Of a DNA stretch of 64,000 nucleotides, positions 40,184 to 49,250 are shown in pieces. The position numbers were made by a program, and so were the translations under genes. Every line of letters begins with the position of its first letter. The first letter of the stretch is position 1. This DNA comes from Methylopila sp. 73B. GTDB taxonomy: Bacteria; Pseudomonadota; Alphaproteobacteria; Rhizobiales; Methylopilaceae. The notes beneath the pieces were generated by a model. The model saw only the letters and a program-made list of their open reading frames with translations. It was not told the origin of the DNA and did no database searches. The stretch is from assembly GCF_000526315.1 (NCBI RefSeq), contig NZ_JAFV01000001.1, positions 1,736,001 through 1,800,000 of the forward strand, written 5' to 3'.

Positions 40184-40798
40184 TCAGTTCGGCTGCTTCG
40201 CCTTCTCGTCCCCGGGCAGCACGTAGTCCGTGCCCTCCCAGGGCGAGAGGAAGTCGAAGTTGCGGAACTCCTGGTTCAGCCGCACCGGCTCGTAGACCAC
40301 GCGCTTCGCCTCGTCGTCGTAGCGGACTTCGACGAAACCGGTGAGCGGGAAGTCCTTGCGCAGGGGATAGCCGTCGAAACCGTAGTCCGTCAGCAGGCGG
40401 CGCAGATCCGGGTGTCCGGAAAACAGCACGCCGTAGAGGTCATAGGCCTCGCGCTCGAACCACAGCGCGCCGGGGAAGACGCCCGTGATGGACGGCACCG
40501 GCGTCTCGTCGTCCGCTTCGAGCTTCACGCGTACGCGCAGGTTCTTCGCCGGCGACAGCAGATGGTAGACCACGTCGAAGCGCTTCTCGCGCGAAGGGTA
40601 GTCCGCGCCGCAGACGTCGATGAAGCAGATGAAGCGGCACGCCGGGTCGTCGCGCAGGAAGGTCATGACCTCGACGATGCGCGCGCCATCCGTTTTCAGC
40701 GTCAGCTCGCCGAAGGCGACCGAGGTCGAGACGATCGCGGAGCCGAGCCCCTGGGCGATCGTCGCCCCGAGGTCGTGGAGGTGATGGGGCTCGGTCAT
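40184..40798 (-). CDS. nuoC: NADH-quinone oxidoreductase subunit C
   Basis: 204 residues, 30-kDa homologue in the peripheral arm, separate from NuoD (fused in E. coli). Diagnostic C-terminal segment: [20 protein letters not shown], then [20 protein letters not shown]. Its ATG overlaps the stop of the coiled-coil gene upstream by 4 nt, so translation is coupled to that accessory gene. Confidence 0.97.
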   Translation of the reverse strand: MTEPHHLHDLGATIAQGLGSAIVSTSVAFGELTLKTDGARIVEVMTFLRDDPACRFICFIDVCGADYPSREKRFDVVYHLLSPAKNLRVRVKLEADDETPVPSITGVFPGALWFEREAYDLYGVLFSGHPDLRRLLTDYGFDGYPLRKDFPLTGFVEVRYDDEAKRVVYEPVRLNQEFRNFDFLSPWEGTDYVLPGDEKAKQPN

Positions 40799-41046
40799 TT
40801 CGAGCTTTCCAATTCGCGGACCTTCCGCTCGAGCGCTTCGATCTGCTCCTCGAAATCACCCGTCACAAGTTTGCCGAACAGCGTTTCGGCAGTCTGAGCG
40901 TGCTCGGACGACCTGTGCTGCGCCTCAAGCGCCTTCAAGCGCTCTTCGGCTCGGTCGAAACGATGATCGATTTTCCCGTCGAGCGCCTCGATCGAGGTTC
41001 GGATCTGCTGAAGCATCGGAATGATGAGATCGCTTGGCTCAGCCAT
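40795..41046 (-). CDS. Small coiled-coil protein between nuoB and nuoC
   Basis: 83 residues, [20 protein letters not shown] at the N terminus, with two heptad stretches (about 17-45 and 66-83). It starts 9 nt after the nuoB stop behind AGGGAAGG and overlaps the nuoC start (ATGA). The first 18 residues and the start region (GTGAGGG...GCGATGGCTGA) match those of the small protein between nuoF and nuoG, which suggests the two are paralogues. Function unknown. Confidence 0.75.
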   Translation of the reverse strand: MAEPSDLIIPMLQQIRTSIEALDGKIDHRFDRAEERLKALEAQHRSSEHAQTAETLFGKLVTGDFEEQIEALERKVRELESSK

Positions 41047-41055
41047 CGCCTTCCC

Positions 41056-41625
41056 TCACCGCTCGATCGTGCCGATGCGGCGGATCTTCTTCTGCAGAAG
41101 CAGCACGCCGTAGAGCAGCGCCTCCGCGGTCGGCGGGCAGCCAGGGACATAGATGTCCACCGGCACCACGCGGTCGCAGCCGCGCACCACGGCGTAGGAG
41201 TAGTGGTAGTAGCCGCCGCCGTTGGCGCAGGAGCCCATGGAGATCACGTAGCGCGGCTCCGGCATCTGGTCGTAGACCTTGCGGAGCGCGGGAGCCATCT
41301 TGTTGGTCAGCGTGCCGGCGACGATCATCACGTCCGACTGCCGCGGACTGGCTCGGGGAGCAAACCCGAAGCGCTCCACGTCGTAGCGCGGCATCGAGAC
41401 CTGCATCATTTCCACAGCGCAGCACGCCAGGCCGAAGGTCATCCACATCAGCGAGCCTGTGCGGGCCCAGGTGATGAGGTCCTCGGCCGAGGTGACGAGG
41501 AAGCCCTTGTCGGAGAGCTCGGCGTTCACCTCGCGGAAGAAACGGTCGTCGCGGCCGATCGGCCGGCCGGAGGCGTCGACGAGGCCCTTGGGGGCGTCGG
41601 CGACCAGGGTCTGGTTCGCGGTCAT
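41056..41625 (-). CDS. nuoB: NADH-quinone oxidoreductase subunit B
   Basis: 189 residues; holds cluster N2, the last iron-sulfur cluster before quinone. The ligands are the adjacent cysteines in [10 protein letters not shown], the Cys in [20 protein letters not shown] and that in [14 protein letters not shown]. The region [20 protein letters not shown] is typical. It lies 4 nt after nuoA. Confidence 0.98.
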   Translation of the reverse strand: MTANQTLVADAPKGLVDASGRPIGRDDRFFREVNAELSDKGFLVTSAEDLITWARTGSLMWMTFGLACCAVEMMQVSMPRYDVERFGFAPRASPRQSDVMIVAGTLTNKMAPALRKVYDQMPEPRYVISMGSCANGGGYYHYSYAVVRGCDRVVPVDIYVPGCPPTAEALLYGVLLLQKKIRRIGTIER

Positions 41626-41629
41626 CGGG

Positions 41630-41995
41630 TCAATCCCACTCGAGGGCGCCCTTGCGCCACTCGTAGACGAAGCCGATCGTCAGAACGCCGAGGAAGGCCA
41701 TCATCGACCAGAAGCCGAACAGGCCCACCTCCTTGAACGCGACCGCCCAGGGGAACAGGAACGCGACCTCGAGGTCGAAGATGATGAAGAGGATCGCCAC
41801 GAGATAGAACCGCACGTCGAACTTCATGCGGGCGTCGTCGAAGGCGTTGAAGCCGCACTCGTAGGCCGAGAGCTTCTCGGGATCCGGATTCTGGTAGGCG
41901 ATCAGGAACGGCGAGGCCAGAAGCGCGACGCCCACGACGAGCGCCACAGCGAGAAAAATGACGAGAGGCAGGTAGTCGGCCAGCAGGTTCGTCAT
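41630..41995 (-). CDS. nuoA: NADH-quinone oxidoreductase subunit A
   Basis: 121 residues, three helices, ND3 homologue; first gene of the operon. The start [20 protein letters not shown] is chosen; a Met 25 codons upstream is in frame, but its extension does not resemble NuoA. The conserved loop [20 protein letters not shown] contains the cysteine exposed in the deactive state of the mitochondrial enzyme. The second helix has [20 protein letters not shown]. Confidence 0.97.
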   Translation of the reverse strand: MTNLLADYLPLVIFLAVALVVGVALLASPFLIAYQNPDPEKLSAYECGFNAFDDARMKFDVRFYLVAILFIIFDLEVAFLFPWAVAFKEVGLFGFWSMMAFLGVLTIGFVYEWRKGALEWD

Positions 41996-42106
41996 CGCGC
42001 GCCTGAACCTTCCATCTGTGTCGAAGACCGGACGAGACAGCGCCGCGGCCCACGATCCAAGCTCGAACATGCGCCAAATCGGCGCGCGTCGCTCCGCACA
42101 TCGGGA

Positions 42107-42135
42107 GCCTTAGACCCGTGCCACTTTAGGCGCAA
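42107..42135 (-). promoter_or_regulatory. Candidate promoter of the nuo operon
   Basis: On the minus strand TTGCGC (42130-42135), 17 nt, TAAGGC (42107-42112). Transcription would start near 42100, about 100 nt before the nuoA ATG. It lies between a terminator for the upstream gene and nuoA. The boxes are moderate matches. The rest of the gap 41996-42297 has nothing else I can support. Confidence 0.4.
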
Positions 42136-42230
42136 GACGTCCACGGGTCCGAAACGTAACAATTCCAAACTTGCAGCGGCGCGAGGCTTCCACGCAGGGG
42201 AAAACCTCCTGCTAGATGTAGGTCTTACGT

Positions 42231-42258
42231 AAAAAAAGACGCGCCGGATCGGCGCGCC
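42231..42258 (-). terminator. Rho-independent terminator after the CwlJ-like hydrolase gene
   Basis: On the minus strand GGCGCGCCG, loop ATC, CGGCGCGTC form a 9-bp stem with one G-T pair, followed at once by seven T. It lies 40 nt after the stop at 42298 and insulates the hydrolase gene from nuo. Confidence 0.9.
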
Positions 42259-42297
42259 TTTTCAACATCCCAGCGATAGATATTTTCTATCGATTGA

Positions 42298-43260
42298 TCA
42301 GCGTACGCCTTCCGAAGCCGCGATCAGATCCTCGATCGAGCGGGCCTTCTGCCGGGGCGCGGGCCGCGTCTCCGGAGCGATCGAGACGGGGCCGACCGAC
42401 GCCATGACGGGCGCCTCGTCGAGCCTCACCGTCCGGCGGGGCGCCTCGTAGGTCGGCTCTGGACGCGCCTCGTAGACCGGCTCGCGGCGGGCCTCGACGA
42501 CGGGCTCGTCACGCGGATCGTAGATCGCCTGCGGGCGCACCGCCGGTTCGCGGCGCGGCTCCAGCCGGGCTTCGCGCCAGGTCGGCTCCGGCGCGGCGCG
42601 GCGGGCCGCCGGCGGCTGATAGCCGAAGGCCTCGACGTCGCGGGCCGGGGCGCGGCTGGGACGGGCGTCGGCCACCACGATCGGCCGTTCGCGCACGGCG
42701 TTGGACGACGACCAGACGGTCGACGCGGTCAGGCTGCCGGCGGCCGCCATCTGCTGGCGCATCACGTCGTCCTGAGAGGCCATGACCAGTTCGGGCTTGC
42801 GCTTCTCGTAGAACGAGTTGCCGCCGGCCACGGCCACGTAGTGCATGTTCCGGTAGGGGAACCGGTAGCCTGCGGTGTGGAAGAACATGGACTTGCGACC
42901 GACGCGCGGGTGCCGGGCGCCGGACAGCACCGCCTCCGCCATGCGGAACGCGCGCGGGCGGCCGCTGTCGGTCATCGGTTTGGTGAGCACGCCGGGAGCG
43001 AACTGGTTGGGCTGGCCGACGACGCCGCAGACGGTGCGGGGATAGCGCCCCGACTCCTTGCGGTTCATGACCACGGTGCCGACGGCGAGCATGCCGTCGT
43101 CGCTCGACCGGTTCGACTCGAAGTACATGACGCGGGCCATGCACTCGCGGTCGCTCAGGCTCACGCGTCGCACCTTCGACGTGGAGCCGCAGCCCGCGAG
43201 AAACAGGGGAAGCAGGACGAGCGCGAAAACCTTCGCCCGTCGTTCGAAAACGCTACGCAT
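42298..43260 (-). CDS. SleB/CwlJ-type cell wall hydrolase, predicted lipoprotein
   Basis: 320 residues. A basic N terminus (MRSVFERRAKVF) and hydrophobic stretch end in a lipobox LAGC (C24), so it is probably a lipoprotein. The hydrolase-2 domain (about 35-170) has CMARVMYFESNRSSDDGMLA (likely catalytic Glu), AVGTVVMNRKESGRYPRTVC and FFHTAGYRFPYRNMHYVAVA, typical of Gram-negative CwlJ/SleB-like peptidoglycan lytic enzymes. The C-terminal 130 residues are Pro/Arg/Glu-rich with repeated REP-type motifs. A GTG four codons upstream is an alternative start. It has its own promoter candidate and a strong terminator. Confidence 0.85.
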   Translation of the reverse strand: MRSVFERRAKVFALVLLPLFLAGCGSTSKVRRVSLSDRECMARVMYFESNRSSDDGMLAVGTVVMNRKESGRYPRTVCGVVGQPNQFAPGVLTKPMTDSGRPRAFRMAEAVLSGARHPRVGRKSMFFHTAGYRFPYRNMHYVAVAGGNSFYEKRKPELVMASQDDVMRQQMAAAGSLTASTVWSSSNAVRERPIVVADARPSRAPARDVEAFGYQPPAARRAAPEPTWREARLEPRREPAVRPQAIYDPRDEPVVEARREPVYEARPEPTYEAPRRTVRLDEAPVMASVGPVSIAPETRPAPRQKARSIEDLIAASEGVR

Positions 43261-43325
43261 ACGTTTACTCACACGCTTCGAAGCCGTTCGGGCCCCCGTG
43301 ACCGCTCGGCAACGCTCCTCGACTG

Positions 43326-43354
43326 TCTCTAAAAGGCCTGCGGGGAGTCATCAA
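43326..43354 (-). promoter_or_regulatory. Candidate promoter for the CwlJ-like hydrolase gene
   Basis: On the minus strand TTGATG (43349-43354), 17 nt, TAGAGA (43326-43331). Expected start near 43319, about 60 nt before the ATG at 43260. The remaining part of the divergent gap up to 43532 holds no clear promoter for the aldo/keto reductase. Confidence 0.4.
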
Positions 43355-43532
43355 AGGCTTAACGACTCGCCGGAATCTGCGGCCTTCCACCGATAACTGC
43401 GCGAGGCGCGCCCACCGCGCCTCCGAACGGGATGGCTGGACCGCGCCGGCGGCGGTTTCCCCGGCGTAGGCCACGCCCTATCGTGCCGCCGCCCGCGCCG
43501 ACTTGGCGGGGCGCAGGATCGGGAGACCCGCC

Positions 43533-44513
43533 ATGGACTATGTGAAGCTCGGCCGCACCGGCCTTGAGGTCTCGCGCATCGTGCTCGGCTGCATGACCTA
43601 CGGCGTTCCGGACCGCGGCAACCACGCCTGGACCCTGCCCGAGGACGAAAGCCGCCCCTTCCTCGCCAAGGCGCTCGATCTCGGGATCACCACCTTCGAC
43701 ACCGCGAACAGCTACTCCGACGGCACCTCCGAGGAGATCCTCGGCCGCGCCCTGAAGGACTACGTCGCCCGCGACGAGGTTGTGATCGCCACCAAGGTCT
43801 ACTTCCCCATGAGCAAGGGCCCGAACGGCGGCGGGCTGTCGCGCAAGGCGATCTTCGCCTCGATCGACGCGAGCCTGAAGCGGCTCGGGACCGATTTCGT
43901 CGACCTCTACCAGATCCACCGCTGGGACTACGGCACGCCGATCGAAGAGACGATGGAGGCGCTGCACGACGTGGTGAAGGCCGGCAAGGTCCGCTACCTC
44001 GGCGCCTCGTCGATGTACGCGTGGCAGTTCGCCAAGGCGCTGTCGACCTCGCGCCTCAACGGCTGGACCGAGTTCGTGTCCATGCAGAACCAGCTGAACC
44101 TGCTCTACCGCGAGGAGGAGCGCGAGATGCTGCCGCTCTGCGCGGACGAAGGGATCGGCGTGCTGCCGTGGAGCCCCCTCGCCCGCGGCCGGCTGACCCG
44201 CGAGGCCGGCGCGTCGAGCGGCCGGCAGGACACCGACGTCGTGGGCAAGTCGCTGTTCGAAGCCACGGAGGCGGCGGACGCGAAGGTGATCGACGCCGTG
44301 GGAGAGATCGCAAAGGCGCGCGGCGCGCCGCGGGCGCAGATCGCGCTGGCCTGGGTGCTCGACAAGGAGGAGGTCACCGCGCCGATCGTCGGCGCCTCGA
44401 AGCCGCACCATCTCGAGGACGCCGTGGCCGCGCTGTCGCTCGACCTCACCTCCGAGGAGATCGAGGCGTTGGAGGCGCCCTACGCGCCGCACGCGGTGGC
44501 GGGGTTTTCGTAA
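43533..44513 (+). CDS. Aldo/keto reductase
   Basis: 326 residues from MDYVKLGRTGLEVSRIVLGC, behind GGGAGA; the ten codons before it are not part of the family. NADPH-dependent (beta/alpha)8 oxidoreductase with the catalytic tetrad D56, Y61, K88 and H129 (FDTANSYSDG, ATKVY, YQIHRWDY). Closest in design to the YajO/Tas-like AKRs acting on sugars or other carbonyls; the substrate cannot be told. It is the only plus-strand gene before the sensor kinase and stands alone, divergent from the hydrolase gene. Confidence 0.92.
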   Translation: MDYVKLGRTGLEVSRIVLGCMTYGVPDRGNHAWTLPEDESRPFLAKALDLGITTFDTANSYSDGTSEEILGRALKDYVARDEVVIATKVYFPMSKGPNGGGLSRKAIFASIDASLKRLGTDFVDLYQIHRWDYGTPIEETMEALHDVVKAGKVRYLGASSMYAWQFAKALSTSRLNGWTEFVSMQNQLNLLYREEEREMLPLCADEGIGVLPWSPLARGRLTREAGASSGRQDTDVVGKSLFEATEAADAKVIDAVGEIAKARGAPRAQIALAWVLDKEEVTAPIVGASKPHHLEDAVAALSLDLTSEEIEALEAPYAPHAVAGFS

Positions 44514-44588
44514 GTCTGATCGTCGAGACGTGAAGCCTCTCGCCCCAGCCTCCTTGGTCGCGGTTAGCTTGTCGAGGAACGGGCCCTC

Positions 44589-44741
44589 TTCCCCTCCCCC
44601 TTGCGGGGAGGGGGTAGGGGTGGGGGGGGTTCCGGATGAGCCTCTCAGGCCGACGCCGCTCGCGCCGCCCGAGACACATCATGGCCGACAGCTCTAGTTT
44701 GCGCGCCCCACCCCTAATTCCTCCCCGCAAGGGGGCGGGAG
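44589..44741. repeat. Inverted G/C-rich repeat between the aldo/keto reductase gene and fmdB
   Basis: Left part CTTCCCCTCCCCCTTGCGGG running to TAGGGGTGGG (44589-44628), right part CCCCACCCCTAATTCCTCCC running to GGGCGGGAG (44706-44741). The outer halves are inverted relative to each other and related to the repeat between nuoN and birA. The gap 44514-44835 lies between two converging genes and contains no supportable gene. It may act in place of a terminator. Confidence 0.6.
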
Positions 44742-44835
44742 ACAAAGGCCGCGCGGGAGTCAGCTCAGGCGCGAGAACTCGGCAAGCCCAGAAAGTCAGG
44801 GATACCGCCCTGCCGGGCGAGACCCCGCGCGGCTT

Positions 44836-45171
44836 TCAGTGGCTAATCATCCAGGGCCGCGCGTTCGGGAAGCTTTTGGCGGCGGGCGGCTGGGCGGCGG
44901 CGCTCGCCGGCGTCTTCAGGCCGCGGCCGGAGCAGCAGCCGCAACCGGGCGCGTGGCTTTTCGAGCTCTTCGGCGCATGCGACGAGCGTTCGTTGGTGGC
45001 CATGGCGATGCGGCGGGAAGGGTCCATGCCGGCGAGCGCCGGCGCGGTCAGCATGACCCGCGGGGCCTCGTCGCCGCAGAGCGGGCAGGCGTGCGGGTCC
45101 TGGAACGCCGCCATCGGGCGCAGCGCCGTGAAAGGTCCGCAGTCGTCGCAGGCGTATTCGTAGACGGGCAT
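44836..45171 (-). CDS. fmdB: FmdB family zinc-ribbon protein
   Basis: 111 residues. The FmdB zinc ribbon is at the N terminus: C8, C11 and C29, C32 (CDDC and CPLC). A second Cys cluster, CGCCSGRG, lies near residues 77-84. FmdB was proposed as a regulator of formamidase in Methylophilus methylotrophus, but its biochemical role is unknown. It lies after fmdA on the same strand, separated by a 160-nt gap with a palindromic repeat. Confidence 0.88.
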   Translation of the reverse strand: MPVYEYACDDCGPFTALRPMAAFQDPHACPLCGDEAPRVMLTAPALAGMDPSRRIAMATNERSSHAPKSSKSHAPGCGCCSGRGLKTPASAAAQPPAAKSFPNARPWMISH

Positions 45172-45187
45172 TTGAAATCTCCCAGGG

Positions 45188-45297
45188 CGTCATCCCGGAC
45201 AGGCGGCGGAGCCGCGCTGATCCGGGATCGTTTTTCGAGAGAGCGCCTTTCCGGGAAACGATCCCGGCTCGCAGCTTGCGCTGCGGCCGGGATGACG
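45188..45297. repeat. Palindromic intergenic repeat, family 1 (copy 2)
   Basis: CGTCATCCCGGA at one end and CCGGGATGACG at the other; internal parts GATCCGGGATCG and CGATCCCGGCTC. Lies between fmdA and fmdB. Same family as 22625-22733 and 50210-50325. Confidence 0.75.
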
Positions 45298-45331
45298 GCT
45301 GTCTCCTAGGCCGCAGCGCTGAAACCGCCGT

Positions 45332-46561
45332 TCAGAGATCCGGCGCGATCGGCATCTGGATCGAGCCGTCGATGAACTTCACCGGGCCGGCCGCGGTCGG
45401 GTTGATGTCGAACTCGAAGATCTTCGTCGGCAGCCACAGCGTGGCGCAGGCGTTCGGGATGTCGACGACGCCCGAGATATGGCCCTGCACCGGGGCGGTG
45501 CCGAGGATCGAGTAGGCCTGGGCGCCGGAGTAGCCGAACTTCTTCAGGTACTCGATGGCGTTGAGGCAGGCCTGCCGGTAGGCGACGCCGACGTCGAGGT
45601 AGTGCTGCTCGCCGTACTCGTCGACCGAGATGCCCTCGAAGATCAGGTAGTCGTCGTACTTCGGGGTGATCACCGACGGCTTGAAGATCGGGTTCTTGAT
45701 CCCGTACTTCGACATGCCGTCCTTGATGACGTCGACCTTGAGATGCAGCCAGCCGGCCATCTCGATCGCGCCGCAGAAGGTGATCTCGCCGTCGCCCTGG
45801 CTGAAGTGCAGGTCGCCCATCGAGAGGCCGCCGCCCGGCACGTAGACGGGGAAGTAGATCTTGGAGCCGCGCGACAGATCCTTGATGTCGCAGTTGCCGC
45901 CGTGCTCGCGCGGCGGAACGGTGCGCACGGCTTCGGCCGCGGCTGCGGCCTTCGCGTCGCCGGTCAGCCGTCCCATGTGCGCGGTCGGGGCGAACGGCAC
46001 GGTTCCGACGGCCGGCACGCGGTCCTTGTGCTTCTCGACGAACGGGATCTCGCGGTCGTTCCAGGTCTTGAGCAGCTTCGGGTCCGGCAGGCAGCCGATC
46101 AGGCCGGGATGGATCAGTCCGGGGAAGCGCACGCCGGGGATGTGGCGCGACTTGGTGAACATGCCCTCGAAGTCCCAGATCGACTTCTGCGCCGAGGGGT
46201 AGTGGTCGGTCAGGAAGCCGCCGCCGTTGTTCTTCGAGAAGAAGCCGTTGAAGCCCCACTGGCTCTCGGCCTTGGCGCCGATGTCGAGCAGGTCGACCAC
46301 CAGCAGGTCGCCCGGCTCCGCGCCCTCGACGCCGATCGGGCCCGACAGGAAGTGGACGATCGAGAGGTCGATGTCGCGGACGTCCGAGGCGTCGTCGTTG
46401 TTTTTGACGAAGCCGCCGGTCCAGTCGTAGGTCTCGATGATGAAGTCGTCGCCGGGCTTCACCCAGGCTACGATCGGGATGTCCGGGTGCCAGCGGTTGT
46501 GCACCATGTCGTTGTCGTAGGCCGACTGGGTCAGGTCGACCTTGATCAGCGTTTCGGTCAT
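45332..46561 (-). CDS. fmdA: Formamidase
   Basis: Hydrolyses formamide (and more slowly acetamide) to ammonia and the carboxylate in the cytoplasm. 409 residues, close to the 407 of the Methylophilus enzyme, of the FmdA/AmdA acetamidase/formamidase family. Typical parts are HNRWHPDIPIVAWVKPGDDF, IETYDWTGGF, FPGLIHPGLIGCLPD and GGNCDIKDLSRGSKIYFPVY. GGGGAGC precedes the start. It follows urtE by 59 nt, so importer and amidase are probably one transcript. Confidence 0.95.
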   Translation of the reverse strand: MTETLIKVDLTQSAYDNDMVHNRWHPDIPIVAWVKPGDDFIIETYDWTGGFVKNNDDASDVRDIDLSIVHFLSGPIGVEGAEPGDLLVVDLLDIGAKAESQWGFNGFFSKNNGGGFLTDHYPSAQKSIWDFEGMFTKSRHIPGVRFPGLIHPGLIGCLPDPKLLKTWNDREIPFVEKHKDRVPAVGTVPFAPTAHMGRLTGDAKAAAAAEAVRTVPPREHGGNCDIKDLSRGSKIYFPVYVPGGGLSMGDLHFSQGDGEITFCGAIEMAGWLHLKVDVIKDGMSKYGIKNPIFKPSVITPKYDDYLIFEGISVDEYGEQHYLDVGVAYRQACLNAIEYLKKFGYSGAQAYSILGTAPVQGHISGVVDIPNACATLWLPTKIFEFDINPTAAGPVKFIDGSIQMPIAPDL

Positions 46562-46620
46562 CTGGCAGCTCCCCTTTTTCAGTTTGTGCGTGACGTGCGT
46601 AAGACGCGGTCTGGCGCGGC

Positions 46621-47310
46621 TTACACCGACAGGTATTTGGACACCTGAGCCTCATCGACGTCGGCGCGCTGGGCGTCGTGGACGATCTCGCCGTTCTCGA
46701 CGACCAGCACCCGATCGGCGACGTCGAGGGCGAAGCTCAGCACCTGCTCGGAGACCACGATCGACAGGCCGCGGTCGTCGCGGATGCGGCGGAGCGTGCG
46801 GGCCATCTCGCGGATAATCGACGGCTGGATGCCCTCGGTCGGCTCGTCCAGCAGCAGCACCTTCGGCTTGGTGGCGAGCGCGCGGGCGATGGCGAGCTGC
46901 TGCTGCTGGCCGCCGGAGAGGTTGCCGGCGCGGCGCCCCTTCATCTCCAGCAGCACGGGGAACAGCTCGTAGATGTCGTCGGGCACCTTGCGGTCGCCGG
47001 AGGCCACCAGCCCGGTCTCGATGTTCTCCTTCACCGTCATGGTGGAGAACACCATGCGGCCCTGCGGCACGTAGGCGACGCCCTTCTTCACCCGCTGGTG
47101 GCTCTTGAGGCCGTTGATGTCCTCGCCGCCGAGCCTGATCGAGCCCGCCGTGGTCGGCAGGATCCCCATCATGGCCTTCATCAGCGTGGTCTTGCCCATG
47201 CCGTTGCGGCCCATGATCGCGACGATCTCGTTCGGCGCGACGGAGAAGTTCATGCCATGCAGCACTTCGCTCTGGCCGTAGGCGACGCGCAGGGAATCGA
47301 CGTCCAGCAT
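46621..47310 (-). CDS. urtE: Urea/amide ABC transporter ATP-binding protein UrtE
   Basis: 229 residues from MLDVDSLRVAYGQSEVLHGM; upstream open sequence overlaps urtD and is a shadow. Walker A GRNGMGKTT, signature LSGGQQQQLAIARAL, Walker B LLLDEPTEG. The phrase MMGILPTTAGSIRLGGEDIN and the EPTEGIQPSIIREMARTLRR segment are characteristic of UrtE rather than LivF. It starts 11 nt after urtD. Confidence 0.93.
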   Translation of the reverse strand: MLDVDSLRVAYGQSEVLHGMNFSVAPNEIVAIMGRNGMGKTTLMKAMMGILPTTAGSIRLGGEDINGLKSHQRVKKGVAYVPQGRMVFSTMTVKENIETGLVASGDRKVPDDIYELFPVLLEMKGRRAGNLSGGQQQQLAIARALATKPKVLLLDEPTEGIQPSIIREMARTLRRIRDDRGLSIVVSEQVLSFALDVADRVLVVENGEIVHDAQRADVDEAQVSKYLSV

Positions 47311-47321
47311 CGCTTCGCTCC

Positions 47322-48080
47322 TCAATGGCCGAGATAGACTTCGACGACCTTCGGGTCGGTCTTCACCTTCTGCATGGACCCTTCCGAGAGGATCTTGCCC
47401 TGGTGGAGCACCGTCACCTTGTGCGCGATGTCTTCGACGAACTTCATGTCGTGCTCGATGACGAGCACCGAGCGGTTCTTGATGATGGTGTTGAGCAGCT
47501 CGGCGGTCTTGATGCGCTCGCTCACGCTCATGCCCGCGACCGGCTCGTCCAGCATCAGCAGCTCCGGGTCCTGGATCAGCAGCATGCCGATCTCGAGCCA
47601 CTGCTTCTGGCCGTGGCTCAGGAACGCGGCGCGCTCGTGCAGCTTGTCCTTGAGGAAGATGATCTCGGAGACCTCCTCCACCCGGTCCTTCACCGCCTGG
47701 TCGCGCTTGAAGGTCAGCGCCCCCCAGACTGACCGGCCCTTCGGGTAGGAGATCTCGAGATTCTCAAAGATCGTCAGGTCGTCGTAGATCGACGGCGTCT
47801 GGAACTTCCGGCCGACGCCCGAGAGCACGATCTGGCTCTCGCTCATCTTGGTGAGCTCCGCCCCGCGGAAGCGGATGGAGCCGGTGGTGGCCTTGGTCTT
47901 CCCGCAGATGAGGTCGAGCACTGTGGTCTTGCCGGCCCCGTTCGGGCCGATGATCACGCGGATCTCGTTCTCGTCGACGTAGAACGACAGGTCGTTCACC
48001 GCCTTGAAGCCGTCGAAGGAGACGGTGAGAGCCTCGACCGCAAGCAGGTAGTCCTTGGCGGGGGTTCCGATGGTGGTCAC
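47322..48080 (-). CDS. urtD: Urea/amide ABC transporter ATP-binding protein UrtD
   Basis: 252 residues. Walker A GPNGAGKTT; the altered signature LSHGQKQWLEIGMLL, a marker of UrtD, replaces LSGGQ; Walker B LLMLDEPVAGM. It pairs with UrtE to energise import. It lies 10 nt after urtC. Confidence 0.94.
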   Translation of the reverse strand: MTTIGTPAKDYLLAVEALTVSFDGFKAVNDLSFYVDENEIRVIIGPNGAGKTTVLDLICGKTKATTGSIRFRGAELTKMSESQIVLSGVGRKFQTPSIYDDLTIFENLEISYPKGRSVWGALTFKRDQAVKDRVEEVSEIIFLKDKLHERAAFLSHGQKQWLEIGMLLIQDPELLMLDEPVAGMSVSERIKTAELLNTIIKNRSVLVIEHDMKFVEDIAHKVTVLHQGKILSEGSMQKVKTDPKVVEVYLGH

Positions 48081-48090
48081 GGGGCCATCC

Positions 48091-49236
48091 TCACTCGGCG
48101 GGGGCGGTGGAGGCCGCCTGCTTGGCGACGTCGTCGCCCGGGCGCCTGGGGCGAAGCTTAAGCGCGCGGTCGACGTGGGGCTGGACGTAGTCGTTCCAGA
48201 TGCCGGCGAGGCCGTTCGGGAAGGCGAGCACCACCGCGATGAACAGGCCGCCGAGGCCGAGCAGCCAGAGCTCCGGGAAGCTCTCGGACAGGCTGGTCTT
48301 GGCGAAGTTGACCGCGAGGGTCCCGTAGATCGCCCCGAACAGCGACATCCGCCCGCCGACGGCGGTGAAGATCACCATCTCGATCGAGGGCACGATGCCG
48401 ACCAGCGAGGGCGACATGAACCCGACCTGCAGGGTGAACATCGCGCCGCCGAGCGCCGCGAACACGCCGGCGAGGCAGAACACGAAGATCTGGAAGTTCG
48501 CGACCGAGTAGCCGGAGAACCGCACGCGGTCCTCCTTCTCGCGCATCGCCACCAGGATGCGGCCGAGCTTCGAGGCGCGGACGAACAGGGCGAGGCCGAC
48601 CACGCTCAGCAGCAAAGCGACGTTCACGAAGTAGAGAATGAACTTCGCGCTGTCGGTGCGGATGTCCCACCCGTGCAGCGTGCGCAGGTCGGTGATGCCG
48701 TTGACGCCGCCGGTGTAGCCCTGCTGGCCGATGATGAGGATGGTCGCGATCGCCGCAATCGCCTGGGTGATGATCGCGAAGTACACGCCCGACACGCGAC
48801 GCTTGAACATCGCCGAGCCGATCACGAAGGCGAAGAACGCCGGCGCCAGGATGATCAGCAGGATCGTCAGCGGCAGCGAGTGGAACGGCTGCCAGAAGTA
48901 CGGAAGCTCGGTGAGCTGGTTCCAATCCATGAAGTCCGGGATGCCGGGCGTGGACTGGATCTTGGTGTTCTCGACCGACGAGGCCTCGAGCTTGAGGTAC
49001 ATCGCCATGCCGTAGCCGCCGAGCGCGAAGAACACGCCCTGGCCGAGCGACAGGATGCCGCCGTAGCCCCAGCACAGCACCAGGCCGACCGCCACGAAGG
49101 CGTAGGTGAGGTACTTGCCGACGAGGTTCAGCCGGAACCCGTCGAGCAGGACGGGGAACACGATGAGCAGGAGGGCTGCGACGACCGCCAGGGCGAGCAT
49201 GTCCCGGCGGTTGAGGAAGGAGGGCGCGGTCTTCAT
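48091..49236 (-). CDS. urtC: Urea/amide ABC transporter permease UrtC
   Basis: 381 residues from MKTAPSFLNRRDMLALAVVA, about ten membrane helices. Of the LivM-like permease family; the segments LCWGYGGILSLGQGVFFALG and QGYTGGVNGITDLRTLHGWD fit UrtC. The C-terminal tail (RPRRPGDDVAKQAASTAPAE) is polar. It starts 14 nt after urtB. Confidence 0.93.
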   Translation of the reverse strand: MKTAPSFLNRRDMLALAVVAALLLIVFPVLLDGFRLNLVGKYLTYAFVAVGLVLCWGYGGILSLGQGVFFALGGYGMAMYLKLEASSVENTKIQSTPGIPDFMDWNQLTELPYFWQPFHSLPLTILLIILAPAFFAFVIGSAMFKRRVSGVYFAIITQAIAAIATILIIGQQGYTGGVNGITDLRTLHGWDIRTDSAKFILYFVNVALLLSVVGLALFVRASKLGRILVAMREKEDRVRFSGYSVANFQIFVFCLAGVFAALGGAMFTLQVGFMSPSLVGIVPSIEMVIFTAVGGRMSLFGAIYGTLAVNFAKTSLSESFPELWLLGLGGLFIAVVLAFPNGLAGIWNDYVQPHVDRALKLRPRRPGDDVAKQAASTAPAE

Positions 49237-49250
49237 CTGGGTGTCGCTCC

